Shown: positions 1 to 10,009 of the stretch, in pieces
How positions within the stretch are numbered: position 1 is the first letter of the stretch
How the letters are laid out: each line of letters opens with the position of its first letter
DNA from: Zygnema cylindricum
Taxonomy: Eukaryota > Streptophyta > Zygnematophyceae > Zygnematales > Zygnemataceae
Length of the DNA stretch: 33,339 nucleotides
Reading direction: 5' to 3'
Assembly (NCBI GenBank): GCA_037447655.1
Contig: JBBHKE010002386.1
Coordinates: forward strand, 30,287-63,625
The notes under the pieces: generated by a model
What the model saw: the letters and a program-made list of their open reading frames with translations, nothing else
Told to the model about the DNA's origin: nothing
Database searches by the model: none
Position numbers and translations under genes: made by a program

Positions 1-37
<37 letters not shown>

Positions 38-63
38 GGGGGGGGGGGGGGGGGGGGGGGGGG
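1..63. repeat. C-run followed by G-run
   Basis: The window opens with 35 C followed directly by 28 G, which is a perfect inverted repeat of homopolymers. It has no coding meaning. It may be a true poly-C/poly-G tract or an artefact of joining contigs or reads that end in homopolymer; the sequence cannot say which. Confidence 0.9.
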
Positions 64-101
64 TTGAAAAAAAAAATGGAAATTTCATTTTTTTTATGGC
101 T

Positions 102-235
102 CGATATATCGGCGATACGATATATCGGCGATATATCGCGATAATTTGGTTTTCGATATATCGAAGCGATATATCGATTATCGGGTACCTGAAATTCGAT
201 ATATATCGAATATCGGCAAAGGGTCCTCGATACCC
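102..235. repeat. Cluster of CGATATATCG palindromes
   Basis: At least six close variants of the 10-bp palindrome CGATATATCG, some extended to TTCGATATATCGAA or TTCGATATATATCGAA, are packed into about 130 bp with irregular spacing. No open frame explains them. Another TATCGATA core lies near 617. They could be a degraded short-period satellite or a set of binding sites. Confidence 0.7.
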
Positions 236-366
236 AACACTAGTAATGAGTAATGAGATATATTCATTTGTATTAACAATTTTAACGATGTTTTTACTGA
301 CGTTTTTACTTTCGTTTTTACCGGTGTTTTTGCAAGTTGTTACCGACGTTTCCTTCGTTGGTGCCT

Positions 367-570
367 GGACAAGTTCGGATGAGGGAGAGAGAGAGAAAGA
401 GGAAGTGGAGGGAGAGAGAGAGAAAGAGAAAGTGGAGGGAGAGAGAGAGAGAGAGTCAGTGGAGAGGGAGGGAGAGAGAAAGGGCGAGGGAGGGGAAGGA
501 GAGGGGGAGGGGGAGGTGGAAGAAGGAAGGAGTAGGGGGAGGTGGCGAAGGAGAGGGAGAGGGCTGAAAG
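367..570 (+). repeat. GA-rich purine tract
   Basis: A nearly pure purine stretch of GAGAGA, GGGA and GGAGG units. Open frames here encode only low-complexity Glu/Arg/Gly and are a by-product of the repeat. 571-810 shows nothing recognisable. Confidence 0.85.
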
Positions 571-810
571 GTTTTGGTGTTTTTCAAGAATTCAAAACAA
601 TGAATGTTTTACAATATCGATATTCTATTGATTCCATACCCATTTTACTTTAATTTTTACTAAATTGACACCTTGTTTTTGGGGGGGGGGACAGTATTGT
701 ACTCGGAAGTGTGAGTTCCTTCTGTTCACATCACGTGGTAAGTGATGTCACAACTTTTGTCTTTTTGTGTGTTAAATAATAGTTTTTTGTGTAAAAAAAT
801 CCTTCTCTCG

Positions 811-1128
811 TACACCGCCCATCGTTATTAGAGTTATACATTTTTCGGGCAGTCAAAAAACATTTTTCGGGCAGTCAAAAAATATTTATCGGACAGTCAA
901 ATAACGTGTTCAGGGCAGTCAAAAAGCATTTTTCGGGCAGCCAGAAAACTTTATGATGGACCCTCGGATTTTGTTTCTGAGGTAAGCAATCGAAAGGTAA
1001 CGGACATACCCTTCGATCGTGACAAATGTCACCTTTTAAAATCGGAAATATATGTGAGGAGAAAAAGAACTTTTGCTGCCTGAAAAATGTGTAAAAAAGT
1101 TTAAACTCTAATATTGATTGGCGATGTA
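811..1128. mobile_element. TA-flanked MITE, copy 1
   Basis: About 318 bp with imperfect terminal inverted repeats of about 50 bp. The left end reads TA-CACCGCCCATCG and the right end, reverse complemented, TA-CATCGCCAATC, followed on both sides by ATTAGAGTT and then a CGGGCAGTCAAAA-like block. TA borders both ends, as in Tc1/mariner-type (Stowaway-like) MITEs. Near the left end (about 838-945) five imperfect copies of a 22-bp unit around CGGGCAGTC form an internal minisatellite. No transposase is encoded. It is homologous along its length to the element at 11915-12130. Confidence 0.72.
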
Positions 1129-1194
1129 CTTGTATGGAAAAAATGAATCTGTTTCCCAATGTATTATGTGTATTAAAAAGTCTATAATGTGAAT

Positions 1195-1800
1195 ACGAAG
1201 GTAAAACCACATATATTGTTTCAGAAACTTTTCATACATTAAAAGTTTAAAACTACAGTCATTTCCATAACCATTTTGTACAATAAAACCATGGTCATTA
1301 CTCAATTTTAACATATTTGTAGGGAAACACTATATTTAGTCTGCCCATATTATATGCGTACTGTATGGGTTTTACCTGTTTTTTGTTCATATACATTTAG
1401 TATAATGTGTATACAACGGAGTAACCAGATATAGTGTTTCCGAATCTTTTTATACATTATAGATTTAAAACTACGGTCATTAATTAATGGAATATATTTG
1501 TATGGAAGACTATATATTGTTACGTGGGTTCTAACACTCGTATAGTCAAGGGTAATCACATATATTGTTTCCATAACCATTTTATATATATGTTAAAATC
1601 ATGGTCATAAGTCATGTTTTAACATATTTGTAAGGAAATACTATTTTAAGTTCTCCCATATTATATGCATATCTTACAGTGTATCTAAGTACTTTGTTAA
1701 TATGCGTATTGTGTGGGATAATCACATATAGCGTCTTCATAAATTTCCGTATATTAAAAGTTTGAAACTATGGTCATACTTGACGTTTTGAAATATTTTT
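1195..1800. repeat. Diverged satellite-like tandem repeats
   Basis: A motif like CACATATATTGTTTC, followed about 30 bp later by a run like TTTAAAACTACGGTCATT, recurs at about 1207, 1427, 1555 and 1723. A longer segment with CCATGGTCATTAC, AACATATTTGTA and CCCATATTATATGC occurs at about 1260-1350 and again at about 1570-1670. Spacing is irregular (128-220 bp). A reverse-orientation copy lies in an intron at about 13255-13400. No convincing coding content. Confidence 0.6.
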
Positions 1801-3183
1801 ATGGATACAGAATGCACCAATTTTGGTGGTAAAAACTCGAAAATCGGAAAAAAAAAAATCCCAACATTCTTCCGCAGTGTCGGCACATTTGGAATAAAGC
1901 CAAAAAATTTAAAAGTGTAGCTAGTTGTAGAATTTCAGTTAATTTTTACAGATGTTTTTTCTTTTGAAGTTTTTTCTTTTGATATTTTTTTCTACTGATA
2001 TTTGTATAAAAGTCAATGGAGTTAGGAGTTGGAGGCTTAATGTAAGGAAGAGTGGAAATAGAGCGTAGGTTTTTCCATTTTTTTCAAGTTTTCCATTTTT
2101 TTGTTTACATTCTGTGACGTCACAGGAGATAAAGAGTAAGAATATGTATTTTTTCATTTCCTGGAATCTAATTGATATTGGTACATTTTCTGGTATTGAG
2201 ATCGGTTTTTCATGAATTTTTTGTTTTTTTAAAAACTCTTTGTTTTTACTCTTTTTTTCCCCATTTGAGGAGGTTATTTTTTCTTTTTAAAATCTTAAAT
2301 TTCATTATTTTTTGCCTTACTATTTTTTTATTTTTATTTTAAATGCTATATATGTTGGTGAGAAAACCAACAGAAATATCCAGGATCTCTATACCCAAAC
2401 AAAAAAAAAGAAAAAACAATAGAAGATTATAAAAATTGTAGTAAAAAAGTTTAATAAAACATGGTCAATAAGAATTTGTAACAACCCTTCCCAAAAAATT
2501 TATTCAAACCGGCAAAACTAATCTCAAAACTTATTGAAAAACTAGATTCAAAACATCTTCTACACTATTTTTAAAACTCTATTTGTTTATGGCTACACAT
2601 AATTAGAAAATTTGCTTTAAGATATTCGAGAACAACATTGAACAATTTTTTTGACTTGTTCAATTTCTACTTAACTAAAGAAATATCAAAGGTTTTTTTC
2701 TTTTTCTTTCTCCCTTTTTCCCTTTTCTCCCATTTTTCCCCCTTTTTTTTTCTCATGTAGCTGGGGATAGGGAAACTAACATATTTTTATTTAAACCTTC
2801 AAAAATAAAAACAGTTAAAAGCTAAACAAATGGGGAAAATAACGAATAACATGCAAAAAAATGAAGTAAATGTGAAAAAAAACCTAATTAAAAATGAGTA
2901 AAAAAAACGAGGAATCACCATGCTAGAACCGATTTTTGTTTTTGATTTTGTTATTTTTTCGCTTTTTTGTATATTTTTTCTGGTTGAATTTGACAAAAAC
3001 CTAATTATAATGGGCAAGAAACACGACGAATCAAAACTCAAAAACCGACTTTTTTTTTAGTTCCTTGTTTAGTTTTGTTTTTGCTTTATGTTTTTTGTTT
3101 TTTGTTTCATGTTTGTTTTGTTTTGTTTTGTTTCATGTTTCTTGCTTTGTTCGGTTTTGTTTTTTATTTTGTCTTTTTTCGTC
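1801..3183. other. AT-rich non-coding stretch downstream of the Pro-rich gene
   Basis: No gene seen. The stretch is rich in poly-T and poly-A runs, with a T-rich GTTTT-type block at about 3065-3175. It lies 3' of the minus-strand gene ending at 3184. An AATAAA on the minus strand at 3163-3168, 16 nt past the stop, and another near 2785 could serve as polyadenylation signals, but this is only motif-level support. Confidence 0.5.
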
Positions 3184-5179
3184 TCACAAAATAGATCCAA
3201 AGAAAAGGAGACTCACCACAATTAGTGTGGATAAAGTGAAAAAAATGGTTGGTTTACTTATAGTATTCCCACTAGAGGGAGGAGAGGGAGGGGGAGGAGG
3301 GAAGCGACCGGCATAGTTAGCCGCCACTAGGGGGGAATTGGTACCGTTTTCAGATTGAAGGGAAGATTGGGGGGGAGGTGGTAAGGAGGAAGGTGATAGG
3401 GGTGGAGGGATAGGGGAACGAATTGGTTTTGGGGAGGGAGGAGACTTTGAAATCGAGGGGAGAGGGGTAGGAGCTGATGAAGGTGGGGACGAGGGAGAGA
3501 TGGAGGGAAAAGTGGAAGAAGGAGAGGAAGAAGGTGGGGACGAGGGAGAGACGGAGGGAGAAATAGGAGGAGGAGACGAAGGGGAGGACAAGGGAGAGAC
3601 GGAGGGAGAGATGGGAGGAGGAGGAGACGAAGGGGAGGACGAGGGAGAGATGGAGGGAGGTGAGGAAGAAGGAGAATAATAAGGTGGGGAGGAGAGAGAT
3701 GGAGGTACAGTTGGAGAAATGATGGGGCTTGATAATGGGGAGGAGGGGGTAGAGGGAGGAGTTAAGGTTGGAGGGATAGAAGGTAGAGGAGGGGCGTTGA
3801 GAGGCCCGTCTGCCACCGGAGGGATAGAATTTGGAGGGGGGGTAGAGGGAGAGACTTGTGGTAGTAAAGGTGGTGGAAGAGATAAAGGAGTAAGGGGAGT
3901 AGATGGGGTAGGAGAAGAGGGTGTAGAGGGAGCAGAGGTAGGAGATTCGGCTGGAAATGGGGGAGGGGAACTAGGGGGAGAGGGAGAGATAATCGGACTC
4001 CCCGATGGAGGAGTTAAGGCGGGTGGAGGCTCCAAACTTTGTGAAGGGGAAGGGAGAGAAGGAGGGAGAAGAGGAGTCTCAAGTTTTGTAGGCGGAGGTG
4101 ATTTTTTAAGAGGCGGAGGTGATTTTTCAATAGGGGAAGGGGTGGGAGGAGAGACACCGGCAGGGGAGGGAGAGTCAGGAAGGGTGAGAGGAGGAGGAGA
4201 GTTTTCAAGTACTGAAGGTGATAAGGAAGGAGGAGATGTTTCAGATGGAGTAGAGGAAGGAGGGAGAGATGTGGTTGGGCTCTCCAAGGTAGGAGGAGGA
4301 GGAGAGGGTAAACTTAATGGAGGGAGAGAAAATTCTGAAGGTGGAGGGGAAGAGAGAGGAGGAGGAGCATCAAGAAGGGGGGAAGGAGGAGAGTCTTCAA
4401 GACTTGCAGGTGCTTGGGAAGGGGGGGAGACAGAGGGAGGACCCTCAATTAGAGGAGTTGGGGGGGGAGAGGGAGTGGTGACTGGGGGCTCTAAGGCTGG
4501 AGGAGGAAGGTCTAAAGGAAGAGGGAGAGAAGGAGGTGATTTTGAAGTCGAGGAGGGAGGGAGAGTGTTTGAAGGTGGGGGAGAATCAGGTAAGGTGGAG
4601 GGAGGGGGGGGAGAGAGAGATTTGGTAGGACTCTTTAATAGAGGAGATTTCAAAGGTGTGGGAGCAAGAGGAGAAGGAGGAGGGATCTCTAATTTTGAGG
4701 GGGGAGGGGATTTTCGAGAAGGGGTAGGAGGATATTCCAGGATAGTGGACGGGGAAGGAGGAGAGTTTTTAATTGACAAAGGGGGTGAGAAGGGAAGAGG
4801 TTCAATTAGAGGAGGATCGACAGGGGGAGGTGAGAGAGTAGGGGGAGGAGAGAAAGATGTGGTTGGGCTCTCCAAGGTAGGAGTAGGAGGTTCAAAAACT
4901 ACCGGAGGGAGAGGAGAGGGAGCTTCTGAAGTTGAGGAAGGAGAGGGCTCTTGAGAAGAGGGAGGAGGAGAGTCCTCCACTGTTGGCTGTGGAGAGAGAG
5001 GAGGAGAATCAATAACTGTAGGGAGAGGAGAGGAAGCTGGCGTTAGGGAGGGTGGGGAAGGGGCAGGTGGAGGTGAAGATGGAGAGGGACGGAGAGAGGG
5101 ATCTTCCGGTGAGAGAAGAGGAGGAGATACGGGAGATACTGAAGGGGCGAGAGGCGGTGATGGGGGAGAAGATAACAGC
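3184..5179 (-). CDS. Pro-rich terminal exon with GPI-anchor-like tail (SGNH/wall-protein gene)
   Basis: This is the last exon of the minus-strand SGNH/Pro-rich gene: 664 codons plus stop, preceded by a good acceptor (CCATTTACAG, exon begins at 5179, phase 2). The protein is almost entirely Ser-Pro, SPPP and SPSSPP repeats, as in extensin and chimeric hydroxyproline-rich glycoproteins. Such prolines are normally hydroxylated and O-glycosylated in the secretory pathway. After the repeats comes a less biased stretch (SENGTNSPLVAANYAGRF), a last PPPPPSPPSSGN, and about 20 hydrophobic residues (TIFFTLSTLIVVSLLFFGSI) ending right at the stop. That is the layout of a GPI-attachment signal, with a small-residue site near SSGN. 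The plus strand of the same DNA is open and Gly-rich; that is a shadow of the CCN codons. The hydrophobic tail and intact frame over 2 kb argue that it is translated. Joining to the upstream exons rests on matching phase. Confidence 0.8.
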
Positions 5180-5217
5180 CTGTAAATGGAGAGACACAAG
5201 AGGTGGTAAAAGATAAG

Positions 5218-5820
5218 TTTTTTTAACAAATAGAGATTAGTTTTTTAACAAATGGAGATTAGTTTTTTTAACAAATGGAGATTAGTTTTAGTTATATGAC
5301 AATGGGAATATATTGGATATTAGTTTAATTGACGACTGAAAAATATATTTTAGATCTCAGTTGTATTAACAATTGGAGGTTTTAATTTTATCAACAATCA
5401 GAAGGTAGTTTTATTAACAAACGGATGTTAGTTTCATTAACAAATGAGGTTGGTTTTAATAATAAATGGAGGAGAGTCTTATTAACAAATGGAGGCTAGT
5501 CTTATTAACATTCAGAGGATAGTGTAATAAACAAATGGAGGTTAGTTCCACTAACCACTGTAGGATAGTTTTTATAACGAAAGGAAGTTAGTTTTATTAA
5601 CTGGAAGTTTGTTTTATTAACTGGAAGTTTGTTTTATTAACAAATAGAGGCTAGTTTTATAAACAAATGTATGTTATTTTTTTTAACAGTTAAAAGTACT
5701 TTTTTGAACAAATGGATGCCAGTTTTTATCAAAAAATGAATGTTGGTTTTATTAACAATAATAACAAATTATTTAGTTTTAATAACAACTGCCAGGTTGA
5801 CATTATTAACAAATGGAGGG
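5218..5820. repeat. Degenerate ~25-30 bp minisatellite
   Basis: About 20 diverged copies of a unit like TTAGTTTTATTAACAAATGG fill 600 bp between two Pro-rich exons. Read on the minus (transcribed) strand the unit contains AATAAAAC, so it repeatedly offers AATAAA-type polyadenylation motifs inside what the gene model treats as an intron. No coding potential. Confidence 0.8.
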
Positions 5821-6245
5821 GAAGTTACTAAGGGATTTGGGAGAGAGGAAATGAGACAATGGAAAGAGAATAGGTTGGAGGGGAGTGAGAAGGGTGGAGG
5901 GGAGAGAGAAGGGTGGAGGGGAGAGAGAAGGATGGAATGGAAGGAATGGAAGGAGGGGGAGGGTAAGGGAAGGAAGGAATGGAAGGAGGGAGGGGAGGGA
6001 GGGAGGGAGGGAGGAGGAAGGATGGAAGGAATGGCCCCCAGAAAAAAATTTTCTCGAACAAAAACGGCCGAGGAGAGAGATCAACATTTTCGGAAGAGAT
6101 GGATTAGGAAGGATCCGAATGGGGAGGGGGTGGGGGAGAAAGGGAGGGAGGAGAGGGAAGGAAGATTCAGACAGGGATATATGAAGGAATGGAAGGATGA
6201 AGTAAGGTGGAATGGTAGCCTTGGGGGGGGGGGGAGAGGTAAAGA
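5821..6245. repeat. GA/GGGA-rich purine tract in intron
   Basis: Purine-rich DNA (GGAGGGAG, GGAATGGAAGG units) between Pro-rich exons. The minus strand is pyrimidine-rich, giving open frames of Ser/Leu/Pro in more than one register, none with a distinctive feature. Interpreted as intron. A short non-repetitive island (about 6025-6115) resembles no family I recognise. Confidence 0.6.
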
Positions 6246-6313
6246 AGAGAGATAGGAATAAGGCTAAGACGTAAAAAACCTTTTTTCAGGGAGATAGTGG
6301 GTTAAGTGAAAAC

Positions 6314-6849
6314 CTGGGAGAGGGAGGAGTATATAAAGAAAATTGAGGGGGGGGAGGATTAGGTAAGTAAATGGGAATGGAGGAAGGAATATAAAAATCG
6401 TTAGGAGGAGGAGGAGGGGGAGAGAATGGTTCTGGAGTCGGTTGGGAATGGAAGTCATTAGGAGGCGGAGAGGGAGAGGGAGAGTCCATGACTGGAGGAA
6501 ATGCTTTCGGAGGAGGGCTTGGGTGGGAGTGAGATTTAGGAGAGGGAGAGGGAGAGGGAGAGGGAGAGGGAGAGTCCATGTCTGGAGGAGACTTGGGCGA
6601 GAGGGAGATTTGAGAGGAGGGAGAGAGGGAGAGTCCATGTCTGGAGGACTTGGGTGGGAGTGAGATTTAGGAGGAGGGGAGGGAGAGTCCATGTCTGGAG
6701 GAAATGTTCTTTGAGGACTTAGTGGAGATAAAGGTGGAGATATTGGTGGAGATATTGGTGGATTGACAGGTGGAGAGATAGGAGAAGATAAAGGTCCAGA
6801 TAAAGATGGGGGTCGTTTTGGGCTTTGAGGAGAGGGAAGAGGTTGTGAC
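6314..6849 (-). CDS. Candidate Pro-rich exon with a 1-nt frameshift
   Basis: On the minus strand, after acceptor CATGGCAG, a frame opens with Ser-Pro text (SQPLPSPQSPKRPPS, then ISPPISPPLSP). It is followed by repeats of PPDMDSPSP and KSHSHPSPP encoded by about 60-bp units. One unit is 59 nt long, so the frame shifts at about 6590-6630; the Pro-rich reading resumes in the next frame (PPKAFPPVMDSPSPSPPP) to about 6290. A weak donor (CCCAG-GTTTTC) at 6314 would give phase 2 at both ends, like its neighbours, so the exon could be included or skipped without altering the downstream frame if the missing base is restored. It may be a real exon carrying a sequencing indel or a decayed exon; I cannot tell. 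Confidence 0.5.
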
Positions 6850-7594
6850 CTGCCATGACCATTAGATGAAGGATAAGTGACTTTTTGTTTTGTTTTTGTT
6901 TTTTTTGTTTTTTTTCTTTTTTTTGTTTGTTTTTGTCTTATAAAACTGTTTTGCTAATTTTAACACAAAATCCTAATTGCGGAAAATGAGGACATATTAT
7001 ACAGTCTTAATTGAATAATATGAAACTGTGACTTTATATGAAATCAACAAAGTGAAATTTAAATTAGAAAAGTTTAATGTGTCTTTACTTTCTGCACTTA
7101 AAAACCACGAGTTTTATGATGGTGGTAATGGACAATTCTATTATTTTTGTGTATCAAAAGTATTTCAAATGTAGAAGTGAAGTGAATTATAAACAATGAG
7201 CTAAAACATGGAATGCTGGAAAAGTTGGAGTGTGTTTTATAAGAACTTGTAATAGTAGTCGCAATTTGAGAGAGTATTCACGACTTTGTTTGTTTTGTTG
7301 GAGTACGAAGAGAATATTTGTATTATATTTGAATTTACCACAAAAAAAACTGAGAAGTCCACTCCTTAAATAAATGGCAGTATCGTAGGAGATAAAGAGG
7401 TTATTTGAAGCAAGGAATGGACAACATTAAGGTATTAAGGCATAAGGTAATTAAGGTAAAAAACTTCAATTTTTACTGGAGAAAAAACCTAAAGGCTTGT
7501 AAAAGGATGCACATGACATAACAACCTCCTCACACAAAAACGGTAACTGTAAGATTTCACTGTCAACGATTTGGTGTAAAACTGTAATGTAACA
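6850..7594. other. Intron sequence, no further gene seen
   Basis: AT-rich stretch between Pro-rich exons of the minus-strand gene, with a T-rich block at about 6880-6950. No open frame with family features and no transposon ends recognised. Confidence 0.5.
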
Positions 7595-8010
7595 CATAGT
7601 ACCAATTATGAATTATTGAACCGTAAAAGAGTCAACAACAATGGAGGAAGGTACCAAATTGCCAATTATGGCTTAGCTGAACTATAAGAAAAGTACTCAC
7701 GTTGGAGGAAGATACACCGAGAATCGTTAATAGCATTAATAACACTAATGCGGTGCCGGTTTTTTTCGTCTTGAACATTAAATAATGTTCATAACATAAT
7801 TTTTTTTTTCTGGGTGCTAATATGGTAAGTGGTTCACGGTTTTCCACTTTGCTCAAACCTAAATTAAAAATAATAACACTAAAATAAACTCCACGCCATA
7901 TAATTTTTAACGCCCACATAATTTTTTAACACTAATATGGATCCGCGGTGTAACAATATTACCAATTATGGCTTAATGAAGTGTAAAAAAGGTACTCACA
8001 TTGGAGGGAG
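7595..8010. repeat. Three copies of a ~56-bp unit carrying a splice donor
   Basis: A unit like ACCAATTATGGCTTA, then AAAAGTACTCAC, then TTGGAGGAAG occurs at about 7595-7650, 7655-7711 and 7955-8010. On the minus strand its end reads CCTCCAAY-GTGAGTACY. The 8000 copy is the apparent working 5' splice site of the Pro-rich exon. The 7701 copy keeps an intact donor motif. The 7640 copy has lost it. A MITE (7713-7952) sits between the last two copies. Confidence 0.75.
7713..7952. mobile_element. TA-flanked MITE, copy 2
   Basis: Left end TA-CACCGAGAATCG followed by TTAATAGCATTAATAA; right end TTAACACTAATATGG then CGCGGTG-TA. These are inverted copies of one terminal sequence shared with the other MITEs of this window. 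Length about 240 bp. Its minus strand can be read as a signal-peptide-like peptide (MFKTKKTGTALVLLMLLTIL), but that codon run is made of the element's terminal repeat, so it is not treated as a gene start. Confidence 0.7.
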
Positions 8011-8959
8011 AGAGGGTGGAGGCAAGCCGGGAAGAGACTCCTCGGAAGGAGACTCCAAAGGGGAAGAGGAGGGAGGAATCTGCAAAAACGGTGGTGGCGA
8101 CTTTGATAATGGTTTTGACGGAGCAATAACAGGAGATGAAATTGGGAGGATTGGTACTTCAAAAGATGGAGGAGGAAGGGGAGGAGGAAGAGGAGGAGAT
8201 GGAGGAAGAGATGGAGACGAAATTGGGGAAACTGGTGGGGGGGGAGGAGGAGATGAAGAAGGAAATGGAGGTGGACTATCATCAGGATTCGAAGGGGATC
8301 CTATCTCTGAAGGTCCGACGAGAGGGTCATCAGGAGGAGGAGATAAGCTTTGAGTGGGAGGTGGAGATTTTTGTGATTTTTTTGGAGGGGGGGAGAGAGG
8401 AATTTTAATAACTGGAGGGGATGTTGGTGGTGAATTATTTGGAGGGCTAGATGGTTGTATACGAGGAGGACTAGGTATAGGTGATTTTTTAATAGGAGGA
8501 GAAATTAAAGGGGTTTCTAATCTTGGAGGAGGATTTTTAGACTTAGGGGGTAGTGGTACAGGAGGTGATAAGCTTGTTTGGGGCCTTAAAGGAATAGGTG
8601 GTGGTTGCTTCCTAGAAGGTACCGATGGAGGCGACTTTTTAACAAGAGGAGGAGAGGGAGGCAAAGGGCTCTTTTGAGTCGGGGAGGGAGAGGGAGGTGG
8701 AGGAGAGGGAGGTGGAGGAGAGGGAGGTGGAGGAGAGGGAGGTGGAGGAGAGGGAGGCGAAGGGCTCTTTCGAGTCGGAGAGGGAGAGGGAGGTGGAGGA
8801 GAATCTATGGTTGGATAGGAAGGGGAGGGAGCGAAGGGTGGGGAGGGAGTGGAAGTTGGAAAAGATGGTGGAGGAGAACTGACTCCAAGGGGAGAAGGAG
8901 CGATAAGTGGGGGGGGAGGGGGAAGAACATTGTCATCGTCAGGTGGAGGAGGTGATGTC
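8000..8959 (-). CDS. Pro-rich (extensin-like) exon following the SGNH domain
   Basis: This 960-nt exon starts after acceptor TTGTTTTGGGCAG. It takes the phase-2 end of the SGNH exon at 10010, giving VTSPPPPDDDN in frame, and ends at donor CCAAT-GTGAGT, again phase 2. It encodes about 319 residues: a DDD cluster near the start, four tandem SPPPP units encoded by a 15-bp repeat (about 8695-8755), KSP and KKSP motifs, and long SPPP-type stretches. This is the composition of hydroxyproline-rich wall glycoproteins, and it probably forms a rigid glycosylated stalk. If the donor is ignored, a TGA follows at 7996-7998, so a shorter isoform ending in LPPM is possible. The phase match on the 5' side is strong evidence of fusion to the hydrolase; the 3' continuation is less certain. 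Confidence 0.8.
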
Positions 8960-9099
8960 CTGCCCAAAACAACAAATAAATAAATGAATAAAAGAGAAAT
9001 AATATTGGTACACGTGGAGGAGATTTGTATTACGGGAGAATAGCAAATCATGACAAAATTACAACTTAAAACTTATCACTTGATATTAATGCAGCTGCA

Positions 9100-9298
9100 A
9101 AACTGTCAATCACTATTATAGTTATAATCACTCTAATTCTAGTTGGTGTTTTTTTTACCCAAATCATTTAGTGTTGATGACACTATTTAATTCAGTGGCC
9201 CATAATGAGCCACATGGCAAACCATAATGTAATGTAGTTAATTTCAATCAAGTGTTAAAGCAAAGAATTTCCTAACTTTAACAGCGAGGGTCGATGTA
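9100..9298. mobile_element. TA-ended MITE relic, copy 3
   Basis: About 200 bp in an intron of the SGNH gene, ending CTTTAACAGCGAGG then TCGATG-TA. It is clearly homologous to 13850-14034: shared blocks include TAGTGTTGATGACAC / TAGTGATGATATCAC, GTGGCCCA, and AAAGTGTTAAA before the end. The left end is eroded (a trace of TCAATCACTATTATAGTTA). Non-coding. Confidence 0.6.
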
Positions 9299-10009
9299 GT
9301 AAATTGCATAGTCACCAAATTGTTACCTTATGATTAAATCTATTCCCTTTCAAGAAAAGTTTTAAAAGAGATTACCATGATTTGACAGGGTGAGCAACAT
9401 TAGGAACGATGGGACGCGTTTTTCCGGTTATACAATAATGATAGTGATGATTGTGAGAATTCTACCAAATAGTTGGGCTTACCCCTTGATCCCCACATTA
9501 TTTGAACCCAACAGCGGAAAAAACGAGGCCATGTTATGTTTTAACTCGAATTGGTAAAATGTTAATAAAATTTCATTTAAAGACGAATAATGCGGCCATC
9601 TTTTTCTGCAACTTAGAACTAAGGCATTTTCATCCATAGCCAGAAACGGAAACAGTGTCCATAGCTGGTCAATGCAAAACTTTTAATCTTTATTATCTCT
9701 ATAATTTTTATTTTTACTAGTTGCTCTGTACCTCTGAAGATATAAACTTTGGGGCTAGTTATAAAATGGAAATATTTCAATCTTTACTCTCCTTAAATTT
9801 AAATTTACCACTACTCCCAAAGCATGTCTTCAGAGATCCTAAGGAACTGACGGCCAAAAAAAACATTCATTGTCGGTTTTTTTACTACATTTAATCCACA
9901 GAAAATAAAGCGTCATGTTTGAGATTCACCCTTGCAAAGCAATATAGCATCAAGATAATGTCCTAACAAAATCCTAAAAAACCTTATATAAAAAGTAAGT
10001 AAAACTTAC

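Noticed and set aside
3719-4954. 411-codon Gly-rich plus-strand frame
   Set aside because: It is the exact antisense of Pro codons (CCN gives NGG) of the minus-strand exon, lacks domains, and the minus strand has an intact GPI-like tail and a good acceptor.
7701-7778. Signal-peptide-like first exon (26 codons, donor GTGAGT) of a separate gene
   Set aside because: The coding run overlaps the terminal repeat of a MITE, the donor belongs to a duplicated unit, and the exon would end in phase 0 while the next Pro-rich exons need phase 2.
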